From JAWAFD01 sp964467175 (lineage in GTDB: Archaea > Micrarchaeota > Micrarchaeia > Anstonellales > J096), in the NCBI GenBank assembly GCA_964467175.1, contig CAYXNY010000001.1:1-7862 (forward strand): a stretch of 7,862 nt of DNA, read 5' to 3'. Positions 1 to 7,295 of the stretch are shown here, piece by piece. A model generated the notes under the pieces. It did no database searches and was not told where the DNA came from. It worked only from the letters and a program-made list of their open reading frames with translations. How positions within the stretch are numbered: the stretch's first letter is position 1; every line of letters starts with the position of its first letter. The position numbers and the translations under genes were made by a program.

Positions 1-1242
1 TCCACCTCCTCCTCCGCCTCCTCCGGAGGTTTGGTTTTTGTACTCTATGGAGTCAGAGGCAGTGCCTATGCTTTTGCCATCCGCATCCATGCATTCATAA
101 TAAACAGTTTTTCTTCCAAAACCATCGCTCAGAGTCCATCCTCTCTGAGTTCTGTAGGTTTCCCATCCGCTCCACGCAGAATTTTCATTTTTATACCTGC
201 AAAGATGCGCATCGGTTGCATATAGGTAGAGGGTAACATACTGTGATGTTGTGTACGCGTCGTTGTTGTTTATAGTTATCCTTATCGTTCTCTCCTTTTT
301 TTCCTCGCTTTCATTCTTCTTTCCTTCTTCCCCCTCTCCTGTTCCGGCATCATGCCCGACGCTTGCTTCATTTCCGGCAGCATCCACGCATTTAACAAGC
401 ACATACCCAACTATTGCATACGACTTTCCGTTGCCTCCTATCGCCTCATTTCCATAAACAATCTGATTATTCGAATAAATATCGCATTTTGTCGGCGTCA
501 TGTCCTCAACAAAAACCTTTACACCGCCGCTCTCCGGCTTTAATGTTATCGCAGGCGGAGTCCCATCATAGATTATGCTGTCGCTTTTTATTCCGCTTTC
601 CGATTCGTTATTCCTGCACTTTGCATAAACCGTCTTCTCCCCGTCTCCTTCAGAAAGCACCCAGTATTTTGTGCTCGCGTACTTCTCCCACGACCATCCA
701 CCGTTTTCGTTTCTGAAAGCGCAGTCATCGGATTTTATTGCGTTGATGTAGAGGGCGACATTCCTGCTGTTCGTGTACTCGCCCTCACCAACCCTGAAGC
801 TCAATATAGTTGGTGGGATTGTGTAAAAAACATCCACCTTGTTGCTAGGCCCGCTTTCTCTTCCTCCTGCTACAGCAGTAACCCAGAATGTATAATTTCC
901 ATCGCTTTTTAACGTGTATTCGTATTGCGTTCCCTCAACAAGGACCGGGTTTATTTTTTCTCCATTAACATAAACATTGTACCCATCAACATTAGGACTG
1001 GGTGAAGGCTCCCAGGAAAGGAGTATATCAACACCCTCAGCGGTTGCAGAAAGGTTTTTAGGCGGCTCTATGCCTACAAGGGCAGAGGCAACCACCGCGC
1101 TCACCCCTCCTATTATGAGCAAGATTGCGATCGCGCCCAAAATCAAAAGCACTCTATTGTCTCCTTCAAACTCCGGCCTTTCCACCACCGGCTTCTCTTT
1201 AACAGGCGTTCCATACTCTGGAACATTAGGAACTATCTCCAT
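1..1242 (-). CDS. Membrane-anchored FN3/Ig-like repeat surface protein (partial, C-terminus outside window)
   Basis: The reverse strand is open from an ATG at 1242 to the window edge, giving 414 codons with no stop. Residues 1-30 are polar, and 31-56 form one transmembrane segment (LLILGAIAILLIIGG core), so the chain is probably N-in/C-out. Residues 59-140 look like a fibronectin type III domain (PPKNLSATAEG, LSWEPSP, GYNVYVNG, YTFWVTAV). Residues about 147-226 and 319-401 are homologous to each other: each has YT-S, V-LY, a Cys followed by a WS-WE-Y stretch, then GxKTVY with a second Cys, ending SDSI-Y. The Cys pairs are 174/209 and 348/384. A third Ig-like unit (about 228-293, Cys 253/285) lies between them. 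A charged Glu/Lys linker (about 301-318) and at least eight glycines (407-414) follow. GGTGAG precedes the ATG by 4 bases. It probably sits on the cell surface for adhesion or envelope binding; the function is unknown. It is transcribed divergently from the gene at 1376. Confidence 0.85.
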   Translation of the reverse strand, partial: MEIVPNVPEYGTPVKEKPVVERPEFEGDNRVLLILGAIAILLIIGGVSAVVASALVGIEPPKNLSATAEGVDILLSWEPSPSPNVDGYNVYVNGEKINPVLVEGTQYEYTLKSDGNYTFWVTAVAGGRESGPSNKVDVFYTIPPTILSFRVGEGEYTNSRNVALYINAIKSDDCAFRNENGGWSWEKYASTKYWVLSEGDGEKTVYAKCRNNESESGIKSDSIIYDGTPPAITLKPESGGVKVFVEDMTPTKCDIYSNNQIVYGNEAIGGNGKSYAIVGYVLVKCVDAAGNEASVGHDAGTGEGEEGKKNESEEKKERTIRITINNNDAYTTSQYVTLYLYATDAHLCRYKNENSAWSGWETYRTQRGWTLSDGFGRKTVYYECMDADGKSIGTASDSIEYKNQTSGGGGGGGG

Positions 1243-1246
1243 AACG

Positions 1247-1252
1247 CTCACC
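1247..1252 (-). promoter_or_regulatory. Ribosome binding site for the minus-strand surface protein
   Basis: On the reverse strand GGTGAG stands 4 bases before the ATG at 1242. This is a fair archaeal Shine-Dalgarno match and supports that start. The other promoters in the window appear to make leaderless mRNAs, so this gene differs in having a leader. Confidence 0.6.
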
Positions 1253-1295
1253 CCAAAATTTTACCATGTTGTCCAATTAGTTTATGTATGGTAAT

Positions 1296-1306
1296 GTTTA
1301 AATATC
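1296..1306 (-). promoter_or_regulatory. TATA-like box of the minus-strand gene
   Basis: Read on the reverse strand this is GATATTTAAAC, a good archaeal TATA box. Initiation about 27 bases downstream would fall near 1274 and leave a leader of roughly 32 bases that contains the GGTGAG site. The core TTTAAA is palindromic, so weak plus-strand firing cannot be excluded. Confidence 0.6.
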
Positions 1307-1348
1307 TTTGCCCTGCAAAGTGTGCGCCTACATGCCAACAAAAGCTTA

Positions 1349-1359
1349 TTAAACTGTTT
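1349..1359 (+). promoter_or_regulatory. TATA-like core promoter, leaderless start at 1376
   Basis: TTAAACTGTTT starts exactly 27 bases before the ATG at 1376. The identical 11-mer starts exactly 27 bases before the ATG at 4184. This spacing places initiation at or next to the A of the ATG. It therefore argues for a leaderless mRNA, and for 1376 rather than the upstream in-frame GTG at 1322. Confidence 0.65.
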
Positions 1360-1375
1360 TTCCCAATCCATACAC

Positions 1376-2104
1376 ATGAGAGCAGAAGTAAAGGAAATTG
1401 ACGGAAAAAGGTTTATTCTCCTCCCGGACGACATCCCTTACCCAGAACTAGAAATTTTCAAGCTTAAAGACGGCTTCTACCTCCTCACCATTCCTCTCGA
1501 ACCGCCGAAAAAGCCGAAAGCCGAGGAGAAGCTCTCGGAAGAGGAGAAGAAGCTCCTCATAGACCTTTCCATGATAAGGTTTGAAAAAAGAACGCCCGCG
1601 AATGTAAAGAAGGCGCTTTCAAAAAAACAGCTGGAGCTCCTGAAAAGTTTGATAAGGAGAGGGTATGTAAGCATTTTTAAGAAGGGAAAATACAAGGATG
1701 TCGGGGTGCTCAATTTTTCAGACCGGATTTTTGAAATGCTGAAGGAAGAAAAAAGGAGAATGAGGGAAAACGCAGAGAAAGAAGAGAAAAAAATGCCTTT
1801 GCAGTCGGCAAAGCCATTCTTCGCTCTAAGCAAAAACATGCAGAAAGAGATAAGCGAGCTTGCCGCAAAGGGGCATATAGCTGTTGTAGGAATGGATGGA
1901 AAAGTGTATGTTGCCAGAGCAAGGGATTTCTACGCCCTCTCAAATAAAATAAAGAAAGCCCTGAAAAACGAAGAGAAGAGCGTCGCAGAGATAGCCGGGG
2001 AGCTCGGAGAGGATTACGAAGCGGTGGATGTTGTGCTGAAAATACTCTGGGCAAAGGGAGAGGTGGTAGAAGCGAGAAAGGATGTTTTCGCGCTGGTGGA
2101 ATGA
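1376..2104 (+). CDS. Winged-helix-like protein of unknown function, coupled to the HD phosphohydrolase
   Basis: A 242-residue soluble protein that I do not recognise as a named family. Residues 1-42 are a small beta-rich segment (FILLPDDIPYPELEIF). Residues about 43-60 are a proline/lysine/glutamate linker. Residues about 55-122 look like a winged helix (SKKQLELLKSLIRRGYVSIF, then a short wing). Residues 119-140 are a very basic/acidic helix, possibly coiled coil. Residues 190-242 form a second winged helix: KIKKALK, SVAEIAGELG, EAVDVVLKILWAKGEV, then a wing. The start at 1376 is chosen because the TATA-like box lies 27 bases upstream; the GTG at 1322 would add 18 residues lying within the promoter. 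Its TGA overlaps the next ATG by four bases (ATGA), implying translational coupling. It could bind nucleic acid or be a partner of the HD enzyme; both roles are inference. Confidence 0.8.
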   Translation: MRAEVKEIDGKRFILLPDDIPYPELEIFKLKDGFYLLTIPLEPPKKPKAEEKLSEEEKKLLIDLSMIRFEKRTPANVKKALSKKQLELLKSLIRRGYVSIFKKGKYKDVGVLNFSDRIFEMLKEEKRRMRENAEKEEKKMPLQSAKPFFALSKNMQKEISELAAKGHIAVVGMDGKVYVARARDFYALSNKIKKALKNEEKSVAEIAGELGEDYEAVDVVLKILWAKGEVVEARKDVFALVE

Positions 2105-3171
2105 TGATAAAAGACAGCATTCATGGTTTTATAGAAACCAGCGAAGAAGAGGAAAAAATAATAGACGCGCCAGAATTCCAGAGGCTGAGGCATATAAGGC
2201 AGCTTGCGCTCGCGCACCTGGTCTATCCGGGCGCAAACCACACGAGGTTCGAGCATTCTCTCGGCACGATGCACATCGCAGGAAAGATTGCCACCCGGCT
2301 GAACTTGGATGTTAGAAAAGCCCGCCTCCTCGGTCTTCTGCATGACCTGGGCCATGTTGCGTTCTCTCACGAATCCGAGAGGGTCCTCTCGAAATACCTC
2401 GGGACGCACGAGGAAATCGGAAAGAAAATAATAGAAAATAGCACGATTAGCGATGTTGTTTTTTCAAACTACTCAAAAAAAGAGTTTTTTTCAGGTCCTG
2501 AGATGGAAATAATAGAGCATGATTTGGGCGCTGACAGGCTGGATTACCTGAACAGGGATTCCTACTATACCGGGGTTGCGTACGGTGTAATAGACGAGGG
2601 AAGGATAGTTTCTACCATTTCCCTTGATAAAAAAACCAAAAAAATCTACCTTGAAAGGGGAGGGCTTGAGGCGGCAGAATCCATGCTCATAGCAAGGTTC
2701 ATGATGTTTTTTACGGTGTATTTCCATAAAACAGTCAGGATCGCCTCTGCCATGCTCCAGAAAGCAATAGAGCAGAGCATCAACTCCGGCGCGGTAACTC
2801 CTGAAGATTTCATCCATGGGTGGGATGATGAGATGCTTTCCAAACTCTCCAAAAGCAATGAGTTCGCAAAGCGCATTCTTCAAAGAAAACTATACAAGCT
2901 TGCATATGAGCTTCCCTTTTCGGAAGAAAATGTCAGGCTCGCAAAACAGCTGGAATCCGAAAAAGTGATAATCGACCTTCCCTACTCGGTTTACAAGCTC
3001 AGGGGATTTGATGTTGAAATAGATGGAAAGAAAAAGAAGATGGATGAATGCTCTGTTCTCGTTAGAGATTTAAAGGAAGCGGAGAAATCAAAACTCAAAA
3101 TTTTTGTAATATGCGAGGAGAGCAGAAGGAAAAAAACCGCGGAAGAGGTTGAAAAAATTCTGAAAAAATAA
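2101..3171 (+). CDS. HD-domain phosphohydrolase (COG1078/SAMHD1-like)
   Basis: 356 residues. The N-terminus is typical of the bacterial/archaeal HD superfamily related to dGTPases and SAMHD1: KDSIHGFIE, then PEFQRLRHIRQL and the RFEHSLG motif. Metal-binding residues are visible: His52 (RFEHS), His81-Asp82 (LLHDLGHVAFSH) and Asp145 (GADRLDYLNRDS). His85 and His90, also usual in the family, are present. The expected activity is hydrolysis of nucleotides, possibly dNTP triphosphohydrolysis, in the cytoplasm; the substrate cannot be read from sequence. The C-terminal half (about 180-356) is helical and more variable, ending in a charged region. As I recall, many COG1078 proteins are somewhat longer (around 400 residues or more). 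The start could be the ATG at 2101 or the adjacent one at 2104; 2101 gives the 4-base overlap with the upstream gene. All metal ligands are intact, so I expect an active enzyme. Confidence 0.92.
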   Translation: MMIKDSIHGFIETSEEEEKIIDAPEFQRLRHIRQLALAHLVYPGANHTRFEHSLGTMHIAGKIATRLNLDVRKARLLGLLHDLGHVAFSHESERVLSKYLGTHEEIGKKIIENSTISDVVFSNYSKKEFFSGPEMEIIEHDLGADRLDYLNRDSYYTGVAYGVIDEGRIVSTISLDKKTKKIYLERGGLEAAESMLIARFMMFFTVYFHKTVRIASAMLQKAIEQSINSGAVTPEDFIHGWDDEMLSKLSKSNEFAKRILQRKLYKLAYELPFSEENVRLAKQLESEKVIIDLPYSVYKLRGFDVEIDGKKKKMDECSVLVRDLKEAEKSKLKIFVICEESRRKKTAEEVEKILKK

Positions 3172-3182
3172 AAAATCATCCG

Positions 3183-3371
3183 ATGATAAAACTAGCGACC
3201 TTTACGATCACTATGAGCGCTATTGTGGCTATCACAACCATCTGCGGCGTAATTTCTATTCCTCCTGTTCTGGATGTTGGGCTCGTGCCAATTATTCCGG
3301 CCATCGTTGTGGGCATCTGTACGCTCTGCCTTTTCCAGCTCATGCCCTCTATTTTAAAGCAAAAACATTAA
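3183..3371 (+). CDS. Small two-span membrane protein, hypothetical
   Basis: 62 residues, beginning 11 bases after the HD gene stop. Residues about 4-26 and 33-55 are strongly hydrophobic and separated by an IPPVLDVG turn, giving a helical hairpin. The tail is short and basic (ILKQKH). No cysteine or charged catalytic pattern stands out apart from two Cys in the second span. There is no clear Shine-Dalgarno site, so it probably depends on the upstream operon transcript. The sharp two-span hydropathy pattern favours a real gene, but its small size keeps confidence moderate. I do not recognise the family. Confidence 0.6.
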   Translation: MIKLATFTITMSAIVAITTICGVISIPPVLDVGLVPIIPAIVVGICTLCLFQLMPSILKQKH

Positions 3372-3378
3372 AAATGTT
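3368..3378 (+). promoter_or_regulatory. TATA-like box of the PAC2 gene
   Basis: TTAAAAATGTT starts 28 bases before the ATG at 3396. It resembles the TTAAACTGTTT element of two other promoters here in sequence and spacing. It overlaps the stop codon of the small membrane protein. A leaderless PAC2 mRNA is the simplest reading; read-through from the upstream operon is also possible. Confidence 0.5.
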
Positions 3379-3395
3379 GGCAGCGAAAATTCAGC

Positions 3396-4115
3396 ATGGA
3401 TGTTGAGCTTGTTTTTTTGAAAGACCCCTTGAAACTCGGGCTGAAAAACCCGGTGCTCATCACCGGTTTTCCCGGAGCAGGCCTGGTTGGAAGCATAGCA
3501 ACAACCTTTCTTACGATGGGAAACGGTTTTGAGCTTGTGGGGTACGGAAAAAGCGAGGGTTTTGCACCCATCGCCGCGATACATGAATACAGGCCCCTTC
3601 CTCCGCTGAGGATACTCGCTTCGAAACAGCTTAACGCAGTCGTTCTTCTTTCAGAAATGACCATACCCGTCTCGCTCAATTCACAAATCGCGCAGAGAAT
3701 ACTAGAGCTGGCGGACAGGATAAAGGCAGGGATGGTGGTTTCGCTCGGCGGAATAACGCTGGGGGAGAAAGAGGATGTTGTGTATTTCATCGCTTCAACT
3801 CCCTCTATAGCAAAGGTTGCGCTATCAAAAAAGGTTGGCGAGCCGATAAAGGAAGGTGCAACCACAGGAGTTACCGGAGTTCTGCTTTATTCCTCTTTCA
3901 TAAAAGAAATCGACACCATCGCTCTCCTCGCGGAAGCAAACCCAGACCTGAGCGACCCGAAGGCTAGCAGCAATGTCCTCAAAGCTCTTCAAAAACTCCT
4001 TGGCGTGGAAATAGACACGAAGGCGCTCGATAAAGAGGCGAAGGAGATCACGGAGGCACTCAAGGAGAAGATTGTTAAATCAAAAGTTCCTGTAAAGTCG
4101 TCGATGTACGGATAG
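3396..4115 (+). CDS. PAC2-family proteasome assembly chaperone (COG2047-like)
   Basis: 239 residues. The family signature GFPGAGLVGSIA is at residues 24-35, followed by further expected strands and helices (HEYRPLPPLRI, ALSKKVGEPIKEGATTGVTGVLL). Length matches archaeal PAC2/PbaA-like proteins. The chain ends Met-Tyr-Gly, which satisfies the HbYX rule (hydrophobic, Tyr, any residue). In eukaryotic and archaeal proteasome partners that motif docks into pockets of the 20S alpha ring. A Lys/Glu-rich helix (about 205-230) precedes the tail and could extend it. I infer a cytoplasmic proteasome assembly factor or activator; the sequence does not show which. It lies downstream of the HD operon with its own TATA-like box, so co-regulation is uncertain. 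The start at 3396 fits the promoter spacing. Confidence 0.92.
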   Translation: MDVELVFLKDPLKLGLKNPVLITGFPGAGLVGSIATTFLTMGNGFELVGYGKSEGFAPIAAIHEYRPLPPLRILASKQLNAVVLLSEMTIPVSLNSQIAQRILELADRIKAGMVVSLGGITLGEKEDVVYFIASTPSIAKVALSKKVGEPIKEGATTGVTGVLLYSSFIKEIDTIALLAEANPDLSDPKASSNVLKALQKLLGVEIDTKALDKEAKEITEALKEKIVKSKVPVKSSMYG

Positions 4116-4156
4116 GGCGTGCATTTTACAATCTAACCATAGTAAAAGAAATATTT

Positions 4157-4167
4157 TTAAACTGTTT
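4157..4167 (+). promoter_or_regulatory. TATA-like core promoter, leaderless start at 4184
   Basis: TTAAACTGTTT, identical to the element at 1349-1359 and at the same distance (27 bases) from the ATG. The flanking sequence from 4151 to 4183 is strongly AT-rich. The 68-base gap after the PAC2 gene holds only this promoter. No Shine-Dalgarno site precedes the ATG, consistent with a leaderless mRNA. Confidence 0.65.
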
Positions 4168-4183
4168 CATTAAGTATATATTT

Positions 4184-7100
4184 ATGAAAAAGCTTATTGT
4201 TTTGATTTCAGTGTTTTTACTCCTTTCCACGATCCATACCAATGAGATAAAAGTCAATGCTTCGGAAAGAATAAAACTACCTGCAAGCATTACATTTGAG
4301 AACGTGCAAAAAATCAACACGCAACCAGTTCCGGTTATGCTGGAAAAAATAGAAGAAATTCAAGATATAAAAATAAAAAGTCCGCCGCCCGTACAACCCA
4401 ACATAAAGGATGAAGAAAAATACACCGAAAGAACGGTTTTTTTACTCTCAGATAAGAAATGGAAGACCGTCCTTAAGTTTACTCCTGTTGCGGTCTGGGG
4501 CTCAGACAAATTAAACAAATACCCTTTTCTCGTATATCATTACGAAGAGTACAATACTGGGAGACAGCATCCACCGGACTATGGAATAGATGCAGATTCG
4601 ATCGTACTGTTTTTGCAGCAGTATAAACCGGACCGCGTGTATGTAGTAGGTAATAATCCAAGCAAGTTAAATGCCATTCTTATATCTCAACCTCCTTATG
4701 GCGCCGGGCTTAGTCCGGATATCATATACACAATTGGAGAAAATGAAGATAGGTCCTTCTGGAAGAGTTACGAAGTGGCAGTTGTATGTAAAGAAGATGA
4801 TTATGCATCCTGTCTTGTTGCTGCGCAATACGGTTCTTATTACAACGCACCATTAGTAATACTTCCAAAAAATTTTTGGATGGATGCTGAGACCGTTAAT
4901 GCAATAAGAAACAAAAGAATTATTGCGATAGGCAAATACTCAAAGATGGAAACAATTAATTTACAGAAAATCTCTCCGAGAACAGCCTTCTACCTAAGAG
5001 AGGCGGCCGAGCTAAAATACATGAATGAGTTTTCGTCTGGAGGTTTGATCCTCGTAAACGGTTTTGATATAAACCCCTATCCAGACATACTCAACGCATT
5101 CTTTAAGCCCCAACACGACTTTAGAACATCCAGAACAGGCGACTACATAAGAGAGCCATTCTATAAAACTTCTTTGCTCGCTCCCTACTTGGGGGCTGCA
5201 GATCATGATGGATTGATGGTTATAAATGAAGGATATGTACCACCGGATAAAGATTGCTTTTCCACTCCACCTCAAGATAGGGACAAAGTAGAAGAACAAA
5301 TAGAAAAAATTAAAGGGAGTGTAGATAAAAGAATTAAAGAAGAATCAACAAAACCAATTAAGTACTTAACTATCATGGCAACACCGTTTGCGATTCCCGA
5401 TTCAAAATATGCGAATTGCGATGCAAACCGTATGCGCAGAAGACCAGTCGATAACCTCTATGGAAATTTTTATCCTGGTTTGGAGATGGCCCCTCTAGAA
5501 AGAAAGCCTTTATATAGAAAAGATGGCAAAATTTATGTGTTAAGTCAAGCAAGAGAATCTAAAGAAGACGAAGAAGCCCTATCGATGTATATGGAGGCCT
5601 ATAATGAAACCACCGGAATTATACATGAAAGAATTAAGTTATTTGATGGTGGGATCGTTAGCCATCCCTCTCGTTACGCTTACAACTACACAGTAGACAA
5701 CATGTTCAACGTTCATCTTTTTAGACTAGATTATTGGGATACTCCCTATGATAGCTTGGAATACATAATAATAGATGAAAACGGAGACTACCGATCAAAG
5801 GAAATATCAATCACTGGAAGTATATACTCTTTCAAAGTAAAGACTGCGCTCTCAGGCAACATCTATGTTGTTGTATGGAGTTATGATATGGATAATGCCC
5901 AAGTTATTATCACTATATTGGGTTTTAATCAAAACGGAGATTTAATAGTAGAAAATACAATCCATCCGGCTAAGTGGCTACCTTCCTATGATTTCACTGT
6001 AAATTCAGACGAGGAAGTATATATTATTACTCAAGGCTCATATGAGAATATCCTCATTAAATTAGATAAGCAAGGAAATATAGTTTTTACGAAAGATGAG
6101 AACGATCTGCTCTTTGACCACGGTGTTTTGCTGGCCCAAATTGAAGCAGATGAAAATGGAAATCTGTTTTTGCCGGGGATTGGAGTGGATTTGATCCAGG
6201 AAGGCGAAAGCTCTTACTACAATCTAAATTTCAGCAGGACATATTTTGTTAAGTTGGGTGAAAATGGAGAGGTTATCACAGAAAGAGTCTATTTAATAGA
6301 CACATACTCGGTTGGAGCCGGCATCGAGTTAACAGATGACAATGTTTTGTTTTTTGATACATACGCAGGCAACATATCATTTTTTAGTAAGGATGGTGAT
6401 CTCCTATCCGGCCCTGAAGAAATTTTTGATGAAGTTTGCATAGTTACTAATTATGTCAAAAAACATAATTCAATATATTTTATATGTGATTGGGCGCATC
6501 ATCTCCCATCCTATAATTATGTTGAGGTTCTCTCTCATAGCAGTAGAAAAGAACTTTATATCGATGCCCAAGTAGCAAAGGTTGGTAGAATTTATGGAAT
6601 AGATACTTCTGACGTTTCTTCACTTGTTGCAAGAACCCTATTTTATGAAATGCTGTTAAGTGAAGATAAGTATGGAATATCCACAGGTCATTCCAGGCGG
6701 CAGCTATGTATCGGCGCCGAGAGAATTTATACATATGCGACATTAAACGGGCTCCAACCTGTTTGTTATGTTTCAGAGTGTGGTTGTGGGTGCGAGCCGT
6801 CTATAATCTGCATAAATGACGCTGTAGATGACCCAACTTTATTTTACAATAACAGATATATAAGTTGTTCCGGAAATGGCGATTTAGTACATTGTTTCAA
6901 TGAGTTAGACAGTTCCACAATGCCTGAGTTTAAGCAACCACCAGTTGTTTCTACACAGTACAGCCCCCATACGGGTAGTTTTTGGCAGGGAGGCATGTGG
7001 ACACTTTCTTTAAATACAATAAGAAAAGGTGCTGTCGCTAATTACGCCCCGCCGGGAACAGTTATACTCTTGCTGCAAGATGATGGTTCTGGAGGCGGAA

Positions 7101-7228
7101 TAATGCGTGTGCTGTTTAAAAATGATGACCTTGGAACTGCGTATGGAAAGAGCAACTATGTTAGGTTTATTGGCAGCTTTAACACTGTGCTTATCGGTTA
7201 TCCTAAACTAAATCCGAAGCTCGAATAG
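4184..7228 (+). CDS. Secreted C25 (gingipain)-like protein with inserted beta-propeller, probably catalytically dead
   Basis: 1014 residues. Residues 1-18 are a Sec signal peptide (MKKLIVLISVFLLLST); there is no C-terminal membrane span, so the protein is exported. Residues 85-420 are alpha/beta with alternating strands (DRVYVVGNNPSKL; AAQYGSYYNAPLVILPKNFW; KRIIAIGKYS), reminiscent of cell-wall-binding repeat 2. RRPVDNLYGNF (Asp423) resembles the strand before the C25 core. About 443-785 is a beta-propeller-like insertion with recurring D/N-x-x-G turns at Gly448, 534, 585, 631, 659, 695 and 738. The fold resumes at DAQVAKVGRIYG (794-805), like the C25 D-x-x-V-GR strand. GNG (897-899) sits where C25 has GHG. 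VVSTQYSPHTGSF (921-933) lacks the expected Cys, GAVANY is at 949-954, and LIGYPKL (1003-1009) resembles LLGDPxL. Cysteines cluster at 861-876. Codon use is AT-richer than in its neighbours. The fold is inferred from motifs; a different alpha/beta fold is possible. Confidence 0.8.
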   Translation: MKKLIVLISVFLLLSTIHTNEIKVNASERIKLPASITFENVQKINTQPVPVMLEKIEEIQDIKIKSPPPVQPNIKDEEKYTERTVFLLSDKKWKTVLKFTPVAVWGSDKLNKYPFLVYHYEEYNTGRQHPPDYGIDADSIVLFLQQYKPDRVYVVGNNPSKLNAILISQPPYGAGLSPDIIYTIGENEDRSFWKSYEVAVVCKEDDYASCLVAAQYGSYYNAPLVILPKNFWMDAETVNAIRNKRIIAIGKYSKMETINLQKISPRTAFYLREAAELKYMNEFSSGGLILVNGFDINPYPDILNAFFKPQHDFRTSRTGDYIREPFYKTSLLAPYLGAADHDGLMVINEGYVPPDKDCFSTPPQDRDKVEEQIEKIKGSVDKRIKEESTKPIKYLTIMATPFAIPDSKYANCDANRMRRRPVDNLYGNFYPGLEMAPLERKPLYRKDGKIYVLSQARESKEDEEALSMYMEAYNETTGIIHERIKLFDGGIVSHPSRYAYNYTVDNMFNVHLFRLDYWDTPYDSLEYIIIDENGDYRSKEISITGSIYSFKVKTALSGNIYVVVWSYDMDNAQVIITILGFNQNGDLIVENTIHPAKWLPSYDFTVNSDEEVYIITQGSYENILIKLDKQGNIVFTKDENDLLFDHGVLLAQIEADENGNLFLPGIGVDLIQEGESSYYNLNFSRTYFVKLGENGEVITERVYLIDTYSVGAGIELTDDNVLFFDTYAGNISFFSKDGDLLSGPEEIFDEVCIVTNYVKKHNSIYFICDWAHHLPSYNYVEVLSHSSRKELYIDAQVAKVGRIYGIDTSDVSSLVARTLFYEMLLSEDKYGISTGHSRRQLCIGAERIYTYATLNGLQPVCYVSECGCGCEPSIICINDAVDDPTLFYNNRYISCSGNGDLVHCFNELDSSTMPEFKQPPVVSTQYSPHTGSFWQGGMWTLSLNTIRKGAVANYAPPGTVILLLQDDGSGGGIMRVLFKNDDLGTAYGKSNYVRFIGSFNTVLIGYPKLNPKLE

Positions 7229-7259
7229 GTTGCTGGCCTTTCATTTATAGTAAGTATTT

Positions 7260-7270
7260 TTAATCTGTTT
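7260..7270 (+). promoter_or_regulatory. TATA-like box of the tRNA-Leu gene
   Basis: TTAATCTGTTT differs in one base from the 11-mer used at 1349 and 4157. Applying the same 27-base spacing puts initiation near 7287, leaving a leader of about 9 bases for RNase P to remove before the tRNA at 7296. The motif TTAACTA is repeated at 7277-7283 and 7286-7292, flanking the likely start site. Confidence 0.6.
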
Positions 7271-7295
7271 TGTTACTTAACTAATTTAACTATTC

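Noticed and set aside
31..1294. Plus-strand open frames in the first 1.3 kb
   Set aside because: They lie antisense to the long minus-strand frame, which has a promoter, ribosome site, membrane segment and recognisable domains.
1322..1375. GTG at 1322 as the start of the winged-helix-like gene
   Set aside because: It would place 18 residues over the TATA-like element; the ATG at 1376 fits the 27-base promoter spacing.
6686..6694. Gly835-His836 of TGHS as the C25 catalytic His
   Set aside because: It follows the helix after the D-x-x-V-GR strand too early; the GNG at 897-899 sits where GHG is expected. A structure model could reverse this.
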